Assembly: GCA_902475535.1 (NCBI GenBank)
Contig: CABRZR010000005.1
Span: forward strand, 62,001-126,000
Reading direction: 5' to 3'
DNA from: QAMH01 sp900556425
Lineage (GTDB): Bacteria; Actinomycetota; Coriobacteriia; Coriobacteriales; QAMH01
Length of the DNA stretch: 64,000 bases
This document shows positions 53,584 through 62,623 of this stretch, piece by piece. Numbering within the stretch: the stretch's first letter is position 1; every line of letters begins with the position of its first letter. Below the pieces are notes generated by a model. That model was not told the origin of the DNA and ran no database searches. It saw only the letters and a program-made list of their open reading frames with translations. The position numbers and the translations under genes are program-made.

Positions 53584-55236
53584 TTAGTCCCGGCGGCCCT
53601 CCCCTTCGTCTGCATCCGTGGCGTACCCATACGAGAAGCTCGTCGTCGTGATGACATCGCCATCTTGATCGGAGCGTTTCTCGGCCGAGTAGTGACCACT
53701 TGCGTGCTCGGGCTCCTCCGCCAGCTCCTCGGATTGCTCGATAATCTCCTCATCTACCCCGACTTCGGTTTCCTCGTCAGGCTCTGCAGCCTCAGCAGAC
53801 ACGGTCTCTTCGACGACTTCTTCGTCGATTTCCTCAACGGCTTCCATGGGAGCATCTTGCGCGGCGTCTACCTGTGACTCGACGCCAGTAGACGTGGCGG
53901 GCTGTTTCTCATCGTCAGCCTCTGTCGCTTTCTCGGCAGGCGTTTCGGCAGCCTTGGCCTCCTCCGCCTCGACAGCGAGTCTATCAGGCGCAAACTCCTC
54001 GTCGAGGGCAGCCTCGGCGTCTTTCTCGGCCTGCTTGAGCTCGTCATGCGCCTGATCGGCCTTGCGCTTGGTCGTCTTGGCGATGTCATGCTCGCCCCGT
54101 GCGGCCTCGCGCTGGGCCTCCTTCTCCTCCTGCTTGATCTTGGCAGCGGCTTCTCGCTCTTCCTGCTTGAGCTTTGCGCGCTCCTCCTTCTCGACCTTGA
54201 GCTTGGCAGCCGTCTCCTTGCGTGCTTCGATCATCATCTGCTTGGTGAACGGCGATTGCACGACCTCGTAGGGGTACTTGTTCTCGAGGCGGGCGTAGGC
54301 GGGCTCCTTCGCCTTCCACTTGGTGTAGATGGGGGCCGAAATGGCCAGCGTCGAGTACACGCCGACGATCATGCCGCAGAACATCGCGAAGGCGAAGTCG
54401 ACAAGCGTGTCGGTGCCGATGATCAGCATGAACAAAACGGGGATGACCGAGGTGATCGACGTGTTGATGGTACGCACGATGACCTCGTTGAGCGAGCGAT
54501 TGGCGCAGGTAAGGAGGCTGCACTTCATCTGCGGCGAAGCGTTCCTGCTGATGCGGTGGAACACGACGACGGTATCGTAGAGCGAGTAGCCGATGATGGC
54601 CAGCAGGGCCGCGATAACGTCGGAGGTGATTTCCATATGGAAGAACAGACCGGCCCAGGCATAGATGCCGAGCACGACGATCATGTCGTGGAACAGGCAG
54701 ATAAGCGCAACGACGCCCATGCGCGGCTCGCGATAGCGAATGGCTATGACGGCCAAGATGCCAAGGCACGAGAGGAAGAACGCCAGGATGGAGCTCCAGA
54801 TGACCGATGCGCCCCAGCTTGCGCCGATGGTCTCGATCTCGACCGTCCCCTCGTCAAGACCAAGGGTCTCCTCGACGTGACCCATGATCTCGCTCGCGTT
54901 GGTCGACACGGTGTCGGTCGTCTTGACAATGTAGCCGTTGCCACCGGACATGCTCGCGGCCGTCTGGATCGACGAGATCTGCGTCTCGTAGCCAAGCTCG
55001 CTTGCCGCCGTGGCAAACGCGTCCTTTATCTGGTCTTCCGTGACGTCACCGGCGTCGTTGATCTGGATGGAGGTGCCACCCGAGAACTCGGTGCCGAGCG
55101 TGAGGGGCGCACCCGTGAGCACCGTGCTGACGATAAAACCGACGATGGCCAGTGCGATCAGGACACCGGAAAGCCTGAAGCCATACTTCCAGAGCCTGAC
55201 GAAGTCGATTTTGGTATGAGGTCTCAACGAGTACAT
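53584..55236 (-). CDS. secF: Protein translocase subunit SecF with a long charged C-terminal tail
   Basis: Membrane partner of SecD in the SecDF complex that uses the proton gradient to aid secretion. Residues 1-310: six membrane segments and an extracellular loop (FSGGTSIQ, SWGASVIWSSI, YSLYDTVVVFHRI). Residues 315-550 are a cytoplasmic tail: first a Lys/Glu coiled-coil-like stretch, then a strongly acidic, Ala/Glu-rich region. Normal SecF ends near 310. ATG 55236 directly follows the secD stop. Confidence 0.94.
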   Translation of the reverse strand: MYSLRPHTKIDFVRLWKYGFRLSGVLIALAIVGFIVSTVLTGAPLTLGTEFSGGTSIQINDAGDVTEDQIKDAFATAASELGYETQISSIQTAASMSGGNGYIVKTTDTVSTNASEIMGHVEETLGLDEGTVEIETIGASWGASVIWSSILAFFLSCLGILAVIAIRYREPRMGVVALICLFHDMIVVLGIYAWAGLFFHMEITSDVIAALLAIIGYSLYDTVVVFHRISRNASPQMKCSLLTCANRSLNEVIVRTINTSITSVIPVLFMLIIGTDTLVDFAFAMFCGMIVGVYSTLAISAPIYTKWKAKEPAYARLENKYPYEVVQSPFTKQMMIEARKETAAKLKVEKEERAKLKQEEREAAAKIKQEEKEAQREAARGEHDIAKTTKRKADQAHDELKQAEKDAEAALDEEFAPDRLAVEAEEAKAAETPAEKATEADDEKQPATSTGVESQVDAAQDAPMEAVEEIDEEVVEETVSAEAAEPDEETEVGVDEEIIEQSEELAEEPEHASGHYSAEKRSDQDGDVITTTSFSYGYATDADEGEGRRD

Positions 55237-57066
55237 TTACATCGCCTCCTTCACGACGTATTCGCCCTCGTTGACGTCATCGACAATCCCCCAGAACGCA
55301 GGATGGCGATCGATGACGCGCGGACCGAGAACACGCATGATGGGGCCGCTGAACAGTGCCATGACGATAAGGTCGCAGATGATGCCGAGGGCCAGCGTGA
55401 GGCCGAAGCCGCGAACGTCACCCATGGCGAAGAAGTAGAGGATGAGTGCCGAGACGAGGGTTACCACGTCGGCATCAAGCGAGGTGAAGATGCCTTCCTT
55501 GACGCCCGCGGTTGCCGCCGTCTTGACCGATTTGCCCTCGCGTATCTGCTCGTGGAAACACTCCATGATAAGAATCGAGGAGTCGGCGGACATGCCTATG
55601 TTGACGATGATGCCCGCAATGCCAGGCAAGGTAAGCGAGAACCATCCCACCTGGGAGAGCAGGGCAAGCAAGCCGAGATACACGACGGACATGAGAAATA
55701 TGGAAGCTGCGGGCAAAAGGCCAAGCCCCTTGTAGAAGATGAGAAGCCACACCACGACAAGCGCGATGCCGATGAGGGCTGCGAGTATGCCCGACCACAG
55801 CGCCTGCTGGCCGAGTGTGGGACCGACCGTCGAGGCTTGTTCGATGGAGAGCGAAACGGGCAGCGAGCCGGAATCGATGATGGTCTTGAGGGCGTTTGCC
55901 TCCTCGACGGTGTAATTGCCGGTAATCTGCACCTGACCGTTGGTGATGGCAGACTGGACCGCCGGGGCCGACTCGACGACGCCGTCGAGCAGAATCGCGA
56001 TCTTGCCGTTAGTGCTCACGAGCTGGCGGGTCACCGAGGCAAACTCGGAGGTACCCGTCGCGTCAAGCTGGAGATTGACGGCGTACTCGGCCGATGCCTG
56101 CGGACGATCGACCGTAACGTTCTCGACGTTCTCGCCCGTCATGAACGGCGTATACGAGACGCCCTCTTTCTTGAGGTTCATGCCCGTGAGACCCTGGTTG
56201 ATGTAGTTGCGCACCGTCTCGTCGGTAATGGTGGAGACATCCACGAACTCCAGGACACCCTGGCTACTCAACGTATCGAGGATGGCCTGGGAATTCTCGG
56301 CCGCGCCTGGAACCTGCACGAGGAAGGCATCGCTGCCCTGCTGCTGAATGGTCGCGGCAGCGGCACCGGATGCGTTGACGCGGTTGGAGATGACAAGCTG
56401 TGTCTGTTCCATCTGCTCGGCGGTGATGGGCGAGCCATCAGTGGTCGATGCCTTAAGATTGACCGAAACGCCACCTTGGATGTCCAGACCCATCGTGATC
56501 TTGTCTTGCGGCGGGTACAGTGCGATTGCCGAGGCAATGGCAAGGATGATTATGAGGACGAGGCAGGCAAGGCTCTTGCTATTGCGCTTTGACTTGGACG
56601 CACCGGCCTTCTTCTGCTTCGCAAGGGCCTGACGCCGCTCGAGATCGGCGTATTCACGCTGACGGCGCTTGCGCTCCACGCTCGAGATGCCGTTCTTCTT
56701 CTGGGCTTCGCGCTCGTCTATCTTTGCCTTGGAACGTGCGGCTGCGGCGCCTCGGCGCTCCGAGCGCTTGCGCTGCTTCTCCATCTCGCGCTTGCCGCGC
56801 TCCTTGAGCTTTTCGGCCTCCTTGCGCTTCTTCTCCTGATAGACGGGGTCATTCTCGCGAGCGACCTGCTTGGAGCGCTCCTCTGCCGCGCGTTTGCGAG
56901 CGGCCTCGGCCGCCTTGCGGTAGCGCTCGACATCCCGCTCCTGCTTTGCCCGCTCCTTGGCACGCTTCTTGGCGGCCTTTTCGCGCTCCTTTGCGCGCTT
57001 TTGCTTCTCGATGTCCGATTCGGCCTTCTTGCCTGAGCCGCCTGCGGACGACTTGCGTTGCGCCAT
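55237..57066 (-). CDS. secD: Protein translocase subunit SecD with a basic N-terminal extension
   Basis: 609 residues. The first 165 or so residues are an extended, highly charged and net basic helix-like region (repeated KKRAKERAK, RKRAAEERSK, KRSERRG) before the first membrane segment near 168-185; ordinary SecD lacks it. Then TMGLDIQGGVSV, the P1 extracytoplasmic domain, GKIAILLDGVVESAPAVQSAI, and five C-terminal membrane segments with NIGMSADSSILIMECFHEQIREGKS. ATG 57066 has ACAGGAG. Translated together with secF. Confidence 0.95.
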   Translation of the reverse strand: MAQRKSSAGGSGKKAESDIEKQKRAKEREKAAKKRAKERAKQERDVERYRKAAEAARKRAAEERSKQVARENDPVYQEKKRKEAEKLKERGKREMEKQRKRSERRGAAAARSKAKIDEREAQKKNGISSVERKRRQREYADLERRQALAKQKKAGASKSKRNSKSLACLVLIIILAIASAIALYPPQDKITMGLDIQGGVSVNLKASTTDGSPITAEQMEQTQLVISNRVNASGAAAATIQQQGSDAFLVQVPGAAENSQAILDTLSSQGVLEFVDVSTITDETVRNYINQGLTGMNLKKEGVSYTPFMTGENVENVTVDRPQASAEYAVNLQLDATGTSEFASVTRQLVSTNGKIAILLDGVVESAPAVQSAITNGQVQITGNYTVEEANALKTIIDSGSLPVSLSIEQASTVGPTLGQQALWSGILAALIGIALVVVWLLIFYKGLGLLPAASIFLMSVVYLGLLALLSQVGWFSLTLPGIAGIIVNIGMSADSSILIMECFHEQIREGKSVKTAATAGVKEGIFTSLDADVVTLVSALILYFFAMGDVRGFGLTLALGIICDLIVMALFSGPIMRVLGPRVIDRHPAFWGIVDDVNEGEYVVKEAM

Positions 57067-57165
57067 TAAAGACTCCTGTACGTTCGATGCAAGTTTCCTC
57101 GGTGTATATGGTGTGCGCAGGCTCGTAATACGTGCACACGGGCCATACGCGCATGACCCAATATT

Positions 57166-57783
57166 CTACAACAGTGATTGTTGCTCTGCGAGTATGTTGC
57201 CCAGAAAGCTCCGGCGGTGGATACTGCTCGCTCCGTGCTCCTTGAGCGCGGCAATGTGTGCGGCAGAACCATAGCCCTTGTTGCTCTCGAAGCCGTATGC
57301 CGGATAATCCTGGGCATACGTGCACATGAGTTTGTCGCGCGCGACCTTCGCGGCGATGCTCGCCGCTGCGATGCAGGCGATCTTTCCATCGCCCTTGAAA
57401 ACGCAAAGCTCTGCCTCGTGGATGTGCACGGGATTGCCGTCGATGAGCACGGTGGCGATATCGTCACCGTTGCCACGGGCGGCAAGATCGCTTTTGCACG
57501 CCGCGAGCGCGCGAACCATCGCGACGCGCAGGGATGCGGTCATGCCGCAGGCGTCAATCTCCTCGGGCTCGACGCGTGCGATGCCCACGCCAAGGGCCAG
57601 CTCGTCGATTTGCGCGGCAAGTTCCTCACGCCGCTTGGGCGAGAGCTTCTTCGAATCATCGAGCCCCACGATCTGCGGCTCATCGGGAAGGGCCACGCAG
57701 GCAACGACAAGGGGACCGGCCAACGCTCCCCTGCCCACCTCGTCAATGCCGACGACGATGCCTTCGGGCGCAAGCTCGCGCAT
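57166..57783 (-). CDS. rnhB: Ribonuclease HII
   Basis: Cuts RNA in RNA-DNA hybrids and at single ribonucleotides. 205 residues from ATG 57783. Catalytic GIDEVGRGALAGPLVVACV, the second Asp in VGLDDSKKLSPKRREEL, DGNPVH and AASIAAKVARDKLM. The upstream sequence in the same frame (TKQEREELRRVHTAELYSYM) looks like the usual RNase HII N-terminus but has no ATG, GTG or TTG start, so the true start may be non-standard. A hairpin covers the upstream ribosome site. Confidence 0.93.
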   Translation of the reverse strand: MRELAPEGIVVGIDEVGRGALAGPLVVACVALPDEPQIVGLDDSKKLSPKRREELAAQIDELALGVGIARVEPEEIDACGMTASLRVAMVRALAACKSDLAARGNGDDIATVLIDGNPVHIHEAELCVFKGDGKIACIAAASIAAKVARDKLMCTYAQDYPAYGFESNKGYGSAAHIAALKEHGASSIHRRSFLGNILAEQQSLL

Positions 57784-57791
57784 ATAAGAAT

Positions 57792-57823
57792 AGAGCTCCG
57801 CGGTATGTACCCTGCGGAGCTCT
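57792..57823 (-). terminator. Hairpin between rplS and rnhB
   Basis: A perfect 10-bp stem AGAGCTCCGC / GCGGAGCTCT with a 12-nt loop stands 25 bases after the rplS stop. The following bases ATTCTTAT are only moderately U-rich, and the right arm carries the GGAG nearest to the rnhB ATG. It could end most rplS transcripts, or limit rnhB translation, or both. Confidence 0.55.
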
Positions 57824-57848
57824 TCGCGTTCTTGTTTGGTGAGGCCGA

Positions 57849-58190
57849 TTAGAAGCCCTTTTCGCGCAGACGGGCGGCCTTGCCGACCTTGTCGCGCAGA
57901 TAGTAGAGCTTGGCACGACGTACGGCACCATGACGAACGACCTCGATCTTCTCGATCTTGGGAGAATGCACGGGGAAGGTACGCTCGACGCCTACGCCGA
58001 AGGACACCTTGCGGACCGTGAAGGTCTCGCGGTTGGAGGAACCATGACGACGAATGACGTCGCCCTCGAACACCTGGATGCGCTCGCGGTTGCCCTCTTT
58101 GATGCGGTAGTGAACCTTTACATGGGAGCCCGGGAAGAACTCGGGAATCTCCTTGATCTGCTGCTGCTCGATTGCGCGGATGTAGTCCAT
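57849..58190 (-). CDS. rplS: 50S ribosomal protein L19
   Basis: Protein at the 30S-50S interface, 113 residues. Motifs VKVHYRIKEGNRERIQVFEGDVI, ETFTVRKVSFGVGVERTFPVHSPKIEKIEV and RRAKLYYLRDKVGKAARLREK match the family over its whole length. ATG 58190 follows AAGGAT. A candidate promoter lies at 58268-58296. The order rplS-rnhB is common. Confidence 0.98.
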   Translation of the reverse strand: MDYIRAIEQQQIKEIPEFFPGSHVKVHYRIKEGNRERIQVFEGDVIRRHGSSNRETFTVRKVSFGVGVERTFPVHSPKIEKIEVVRHGAVRRAKLYYLRDKVGKAARLREKGF

Positions 58191-58267
58191 TGTCTGATCC
58201 TTTTTCTCATCGTGCCATTCGTTTCACGTGCAGGCCTATCCTCACGGAGGAAACGACGCGAAGAGAC

Positions 58268-58296
58268 AGAATACAGCAACGAAGCTCGAAGGGCAA
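58268..58296 (-). promoter_or_regulatory. Candidate promoter of rplS
   Basis: On the minus strand TTGCCC (58291-58296) and TATTCT (58268-58273) with 17-base spacing, about 75 bases upstream of the rplS ATG. It lies just downstream of the priA-end hairpin, where a new transcription unit would be expected to begin. Confidence 0.5.
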
Positions 58297-58303
58297 TCAC
58301 AAA

Positions 58304-58346
58304 TTTGAGATGAGACAGTTGCTCAGGGACGCTGTCTCATCTCAAA
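58304..58346. repeat. Long hairpin at the priA stop codon (15-bp stem, 13-nt loop)
   Basis: Perfect arms TTTGAGATGAGACAG (58304-58318) and its complement (58332-58346) around TTGCTCAGGGACG. The right arm contains the priA stop codon and last Phe codon bases. It could act as terminator or mRNA 3' end protector for priA. Loop length and overall form match the hairpin at 35364-35408, though the sequences differ. Confidence 0.75.
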
Positions 58347-60636
58347 AAAGGTTATCCGGGTCGATGTCCACGGCGATACGCACCTCGTCATTGGCCTTGC
58401 GCGCCTTGAGGACGGGTTCGATTACGGCGGAGATGTCCGCGCCCACGGGCGCCTTGATGAGGGTATGCCAGCGGTAGAGCCCGCGTAGACGCGAGAGCAG
58501 GCACGGTGAAGGACCGAGCACCTCCCACTCCTGCCCTGCCGAGATCATGGACGAGTTGATGGCAAGCGTCAGCTCGGTAATGACCTGACGCACCGCCTGT
58601 TCGTTCCTGCCCCACGCAAGCACATTCGCGAGGCGCACATAGGGTGGATAGCCGAGCTCCTCGCGCGAGGGTAGCTCCTGTTCGAGAAAGAGCTCCCTAT
58701 CATGCGCGGCCGCGGCGAGGATCGCAGGGTGCTCGGGCCAGTAGGTCTGGACGATGACGCGACCAGGCTTGTCGGCACGACCCGCACGACCACTCACCTG
58801 CTCGAGCAGCTGGAACGTGCGCTCGGGTGCGCGAAAGTCGGGAAGCTTGAGCGTGGTGTCGGCATTGATGACGCCCACGAGCGTGACATCGGGAAAGTCG
58901 AGACCCTTCGCGATCATCTGGGTGCCAAGGAGAATGCCCCCTTCACTCGCGGAAAACTCCCCAAGAAGGCGTTCGTGGGCACCCTTTGCCTTGGTGGTAT
59001 CGGCATCCATGCGGATGATGGGCATGTCGTCGGGAACGACCTGGCGCAGTTCGGCCTCCACACGCTCGGTACCGGCACCGAACTTGCGCAGGTATGGACT
59101 GCCGCATTGGGGGCAGGTTGCCGGCATGGGTTCGATGTGGCCGCAGTGGTGGCAGACGAGCGTGGCCGAACGCTCGTGATAGGTGAGCGAAGTCGAGCAG
59201 TGTGGACATTCGGGAACGAAACCGCATTCACGGCAGAGCACGAATGAGGCGAAGCCGCGCCGATTGAGCAGCAGCACGGCCTTCTCCTTGCGCTCGTATA
59301 CGCCTGCCAGCGCATCGACAAGCACCTGGGAAAACATCGAACGCGAGCCGCCCTTGAATTCCCGTGCCATATCGACGACCTGCACGTCGGGCAAGGGCTG
59401 ACCGCTTGGACGCTCACCAAGCACGACGCGTTGCCAGGCGCGCTCGCAGCGCGCACCGCCCGCGCATGACGCAAGCGTGTCGATGCTCGGCGTGGCCGAA
59501 CCCAAGATGAGCATCGCCTCGCGCATCTCGGTCAACTTGCGGGCTACGACACGCGCATCGTAGCGCGGCGCGTTGTCCTGCTTGTAGGAGGAGTCGTGCT
59601 CCTCGTCGATGATGACGAGCCCAAGATCTGCCACGGGCGCGAACAGCGCGCTGCGCGTACCTACGACGACATGCGCCCTGCCCTGGCGAATGAGGTCCCA
59701 CTGGTCGAAGCGCTCGCCCGCCGAGAGACGCGAGTGCAAAACCGCGACATCATCCGAAAAACGCGCCCTGAACCTGCCCACCGTCTGGGGCGTGAGGGCT
59801 ATCTCGGGAACGAGCACGATGGCGGACTTTCCCGCTTGCAAAGTCTCGTCAATGGCACGCAGGTACACTTCGGTCTTGCCCGAGCCCGTGATGCCATCGA
59901 GCACGACAACGTTGGAAGCCGTTTCGCCGGCGACAGTTGCGTGAATCGCGGCAAGGGCATGCTCCTGGCCCTGCGTGAGCTGGTTGGCGGCACAGCATGC
60001 GCCACGTACGGCCGGCATGGCGCCGCGCATGTGCCTGCGGTTCTCGATGCGCACGACACCTCGCTTCTCGAGGGATTTGAGCGTCGCACTGACGTTGCCG
60101 AGGAGCGCGGACAATTCCACGACACGCATGCCACCGCACGAGAGCGCCTCGAGGACGCGTTGCTGCTTGGCGGCGTTTTTGGCGGGTACGAACCCCGATG
60201 CCTCCTCGGTGAGGACGGCCCAACGGTCATCGACCGGACCGACGCCGGGGAAAACGAGCTGCCACTCCCCCTCGACGCGCTTCACCTTGGGGGAACCGCC
60301 GGGCGGCGTGAAGAGATGGAGCGCCTCGGGCAAGGTGCAGAGATACTCGTGCGCTATCCAGGTGGCAAGCGATGCCGATACCGAATCGAAATACGGCTCG
60401 GAGAGCACGCCGAGCAGGGGCTTGAGCTTGGAGATGTCACCGACGACCGCCGCACACCGCGCCTCGTCCATCTCGGCGAGCTCGATGATGTAGCCGACGA
60501 CGGGGCGATTCCCGAAATCGACGCTGACCGCGCAGCCCACCTGCGCGCTCGGCGCGAGCTGCGGCGGAACGAGGTAGTTGAAGGGCCTGTCAAGTGCCCG
60601 AGTCGCGATATCGACTATGACCGATGCGACGAGCAT
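58342..60636 (-). CDS. priA: Primosomal protein N' (replication restart helicase PriA)
   Basis: 3'-5' helicase that reloads the replisome at stalled forks. 764 residues. N-terminal DNA-binding domain (VIVDIATRALDRPFNYLVPPQL), Walker A GITGSGKTEVYLRAI, DEEHDSSYKQ (motif II), two zinc sites (CRECGFVPECPHC, CHHCGHIEPMPATCPQC), motif VI QVSGRAGRADKPGRV. ATG 60636 has only a weak ribosome site and lies 7 bases after the metK stop, so coupling to metK is likely. Confidence 0.96.
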   Translation of the reverse strand: MLVASVIVDIATRALDRPFNYLVPPQLAPSAQVGCAVSVDFGNRPVVGYIIELAEMDEARCAAVVGDISKLKPLLGVLSEPYFDSVSASLATWIAHEYLCTLPEALHLFTPPGGSPKVKRVEGEWQLVFPGVGPVDDRWAVLTEEASGFVPAKNAAKQQRVLEALSCGGMRVVELSALLGNVSATLKSLEKRGVVRIENRRHMRGAMPAVRGACCAANQLTQGQEHALAAIHATVAGETASNVVVLDGITGSGKTEVYLRAIDETLQAGKSAIVLVPEIALTPQTVGRFRARFSDDVAVLHSRLSAGERFDQWDLIRQGRAHVVVGTRSALFAPVADLGLVIIDEEHDSSYKQDNAPRYDARVVARKLTEMREAMLILGSATPSIDTLASCAGGARCERAWQRVVLGERPSGQPLPDVQVVDMAREFKGGSRSMFSQVLVDALAGVYERKEKAVLLLNRRGFASFVLCRECGFVPECPHCSTSLTYHERSATLVCHHCGHIEPMPATCPQCGSPYLRKFGAGTERVEAELRQVVPDDMPIIRMDADTTKAKGAHERLLGEFSASEGGILLGTQMIAKGLDFPDVTLVGVINADTTLKLPDFRAPERTFQLLEQVSGRAGRADKPGRVIVQTYWPEHPAILAAAAHDRELFLEQELPSREELGYPPYVRLANVLAWGRNEQAVRQVITELTLAINSSMISAGQEWEVLGPSPCLLSRLRGLYRWHTLIKAPVGADISAVIEPVLKARKANDEVRIAVDIDPDNLF

Positions 60637-60643
60637 GCAGCCG

Positions 60644-61888
60644 TTAGCTCAGGCCGCAGGCAGCTTTGAGCTCATCGACGCGATTGGTCTGCTCCCAGGG
60701 GAACTCCGCACGGCCGAAGTGACCATACGCAGCCGTCTGACGATAGATGGGACGCTGTAGGTCGAGATCGCGCAGGATTGCACCGGGACGCAGGTCGAAG
60801 ACCTCCTCGACGGCTTTCTCGATGACATCCGCATCGACATGCTCGGTGCCGAAGGTCTCGACCATGAGGCTCAAGGGGCGGGCCACGCCGATGGCATACG
60901 CCACTTGCACCTCGCACTTGTCGGCAAGACCGGCGGCCACGACGTTCTTCGCAACCCAACGTGCCGCGTAGGCGCCGCTGCGGTCGACCTTCGTGGGATC
61001 CTTGCCCGAGAACGCGCCGCCGCCATGACGACCCATGCCGCCATAGGTGTCGACGATGATTTTGCGGCCCGTGAGGCCGGCATCGCCCATCGGGCCACCG
61101 ATGACGAAGCGACCAGTGGGATTCACGTATATCTGGGCATCCTCGTAGGTGATGCCCTCCTTCGCAAAGACCGGCTTGATGACGTGCTCGATCATGTCGG
61201 CGCGAATCTGATCCTGCGTGACGTCGTCGGAATGCTGCGTCGAGATGAGGATCTTCTCGACGGCAACGGGCTTGTCATCGACGTAGCGGACCGACACCTG
61301 CGTCTTGCCGTCTGGGCGCAGATATTCGAGCGTACCGTCCTTGCGCACCTTGGTAAGCTGCTCGGACAGACGATGGGCGAGGTAGATGGGCATGGGCATG
61401 AGCTGAGAGGTCTCGTTGCAGGCAAAGCCGAACATCATGCCCTGATCACCGGCACCGAAAACGTCGAGCTCGTCGGCGCCGTCTTCCTTGAACTCGGAGC
61501 TCGCGTCGACGCCCTGGGCGATATCGGGGCTCTGCTCGTGGATGGCGTTGATGACGCCACAGGTATTGCCGTCAAAGCCGAACTTGGCGCGCGTGTAGCC
61601 AATCTCGCGGATCGTGTCGCGCACGATGCGATCGACGTCGATATAGGCCTGCGTGCGGATCTCGCCCGTGACCATGACCAGACCCGTGCTCGTGACCGTT
61701 TCGCATGCGACACGTGCGTTCTTGGGATCGGCGGGCATGCCGTTGGGGGCAGTGTAGTTTGCCTCGGCGAGCTGAATCTCCTTGGCAAGCACCGCGTCGA
61801 GAATGGCGTCCGAGATTTGATCGCAGATTTTGTCAGGATGTCCCTCGGTGACGGATTCCGAGGTGAAGAGATACGAATTCTTGCTCAT
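60644..61888 (-). CDS. metK: S-adenosylmethionine synthetase
   Basis: Makes SAM from methionine and ATP. 414 residues, full length. FTSESVTEGHPDKICDQISDAILDA at the start, GAGDQGMMFGFA (family hallmark), DGKTQVSVRY, TGRFVIGGPMGDAGLTGRKIIVDTYGG, GGGAFSGKDPTKVDRS. ATG 61888 follows AGGAG. No SAM riboswitch is recognised in the short upstream region; a small GGCCG-TGCG-CGGCC hairpin lies at 61911-61924. It is divergent from ruvC. Confidence 0.97.
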   Translation of the reverse strand: MSKNSYLFTSESVTEGHPDKICDQISDAILDAVLAKEIQLAEANYTAPNGMPADPKNARVACETVTSTGLVMVTGEIRTQAYIDVDRIVRDTIREIGYTRAKFGFDGNTCGVINAIHEQSPDIAQGVDASSEFKEDGADELDVFGAGDQGMMFGFACNETSQLMPMPIYLAHRLSEQLTKVRKDGTLEYLRPDGKTQVSVRYVDDKPVAVEKILISTQHSDDVTQDQIRADMIEHVIKPVFAKEGITYEDAQIYVNPTGRFVIGGPMGDAGLTGRKIIVDTYGGMGRHGGGAFSGKDPTKVDRSGAYAARWVAKNVVAAGLADKCEVQVAYAIGVARPLSLMVETFGTEHVDADVIEKAVEEVFDLRPGAILRDLDLQRPIYRQTAAYGHFGRAEFPWEQTNRVDELKAACGLS

Positions 61889-62077
61889 TACCAGCAGCTC
61901 CTAGAAGCGTGGCCGCGCACGGCCAAAAACATATAGGCGATAGGTTATCACAACGCTACTCTCGATGAAGAACAATGCCACCGAGTTGAAACTCGCCATC
62001 TGGCAAGACCGGCTTGCATGCGCAGAATCGAACGGGTATCCTATTCACGAACATTTGTTTGTATCGAAGGAATGCGC

Positions 62078-62623
62078 GTGGGCTCTCATATCATCATGGG
62101 CATCGATCCAGGGCTGGCCAATACGGGCTGGGGTATCATCCGCTGCAACGGCGCGCGGGTAAGTCCCGTCGCCTACGGCTGCATCACCACGAGCAAGAAC
62201 CACAACCTGCCCATGCGCCTCGCAATCATCCACGACAACCTTCTCGAGATCATCGATCGCTATCTTCCCTCGGAGCTCTCGGTCGAGGGCATCTACTTCG
62301 GCACCAATGCAAAGTCAGCCATCCCCACGGCACAGGCGCGCGGCGCGGCTCTCGTCGCCTGTGCATACAAGGGTCTCGAATACGACGAGTACACCCCCAT
62401 GCAGATCAAGCAGACGCTCGTGGGCACGGGCTCGGCAGACAAGAAGCAGATCCAGTACATGGTACGAGCCGTGCTCAAGCTCGACCACGAACCCAAGCCA
62501 GACCACGCGGCAGACGCCCTGGCGGCAGCTATCACGCACGCGCGCCTGCGCAAGGCAAGGTCCATCGAGAGACAGGTTCAACAGCAGCTAGAAGATCGCA
62601 CACGGCAAGGAGAAGTAGCGTGA
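62078..62623 (+). CDS. ruvC: Holliday junction resolvase RuvC
   Basis: Cuts Holliday junctions in the RuvABC resolvasome. 181 residues from GTG 62078 (then GSHIIMGIDPG), chosen because GAAGGA is 6 bases upstream; an ATG two codons earlier (62072) is too close to it. Catalytic acidic residues lie in GIDPGLANTGWG, LSVEGIYFG and DHAADALAAAI. First gene of ruvC-ruvA-ruvB; its stop overlaps the ruvA start. Confidence 0.95.
   Translation: MGSHIIMGIDPGLANTGWGIIRCNGARVSPVAYGCITTSKNHNLPMRLAIIHDNLLEIIDRYLPSELSVEGIYFGTNAKSAIPTAQARGAALVACAYKGLEYDEYTPMQIKQTLVGTGSADKKQIQYMVRAVLKLDHEPKPDHAADALAAAITHARLRKARSIERQVQQQLEDRTRQGEVA

Noticed and set aside
54046..56592. Plus-strand open frame of 848 codons over secF and secD
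   Set aside because: Antisense shadow of the charged extensions and membrane domains of SecDF; no start context or motifs of its own.
61889..62077. SAM riboswitch or other large leader structure in the metK-ruvC gap
   Set aside because: The gap is too short, and only a 5-bp hairpin is seen; no riboswitch motif is recognisable.
62014..62619. Long N-terminal extension in the ruvA frame
   Set aside because: It runs through ruvC in another frame. RuvA begins naturally at GTG 62620 with a good ribosome site.
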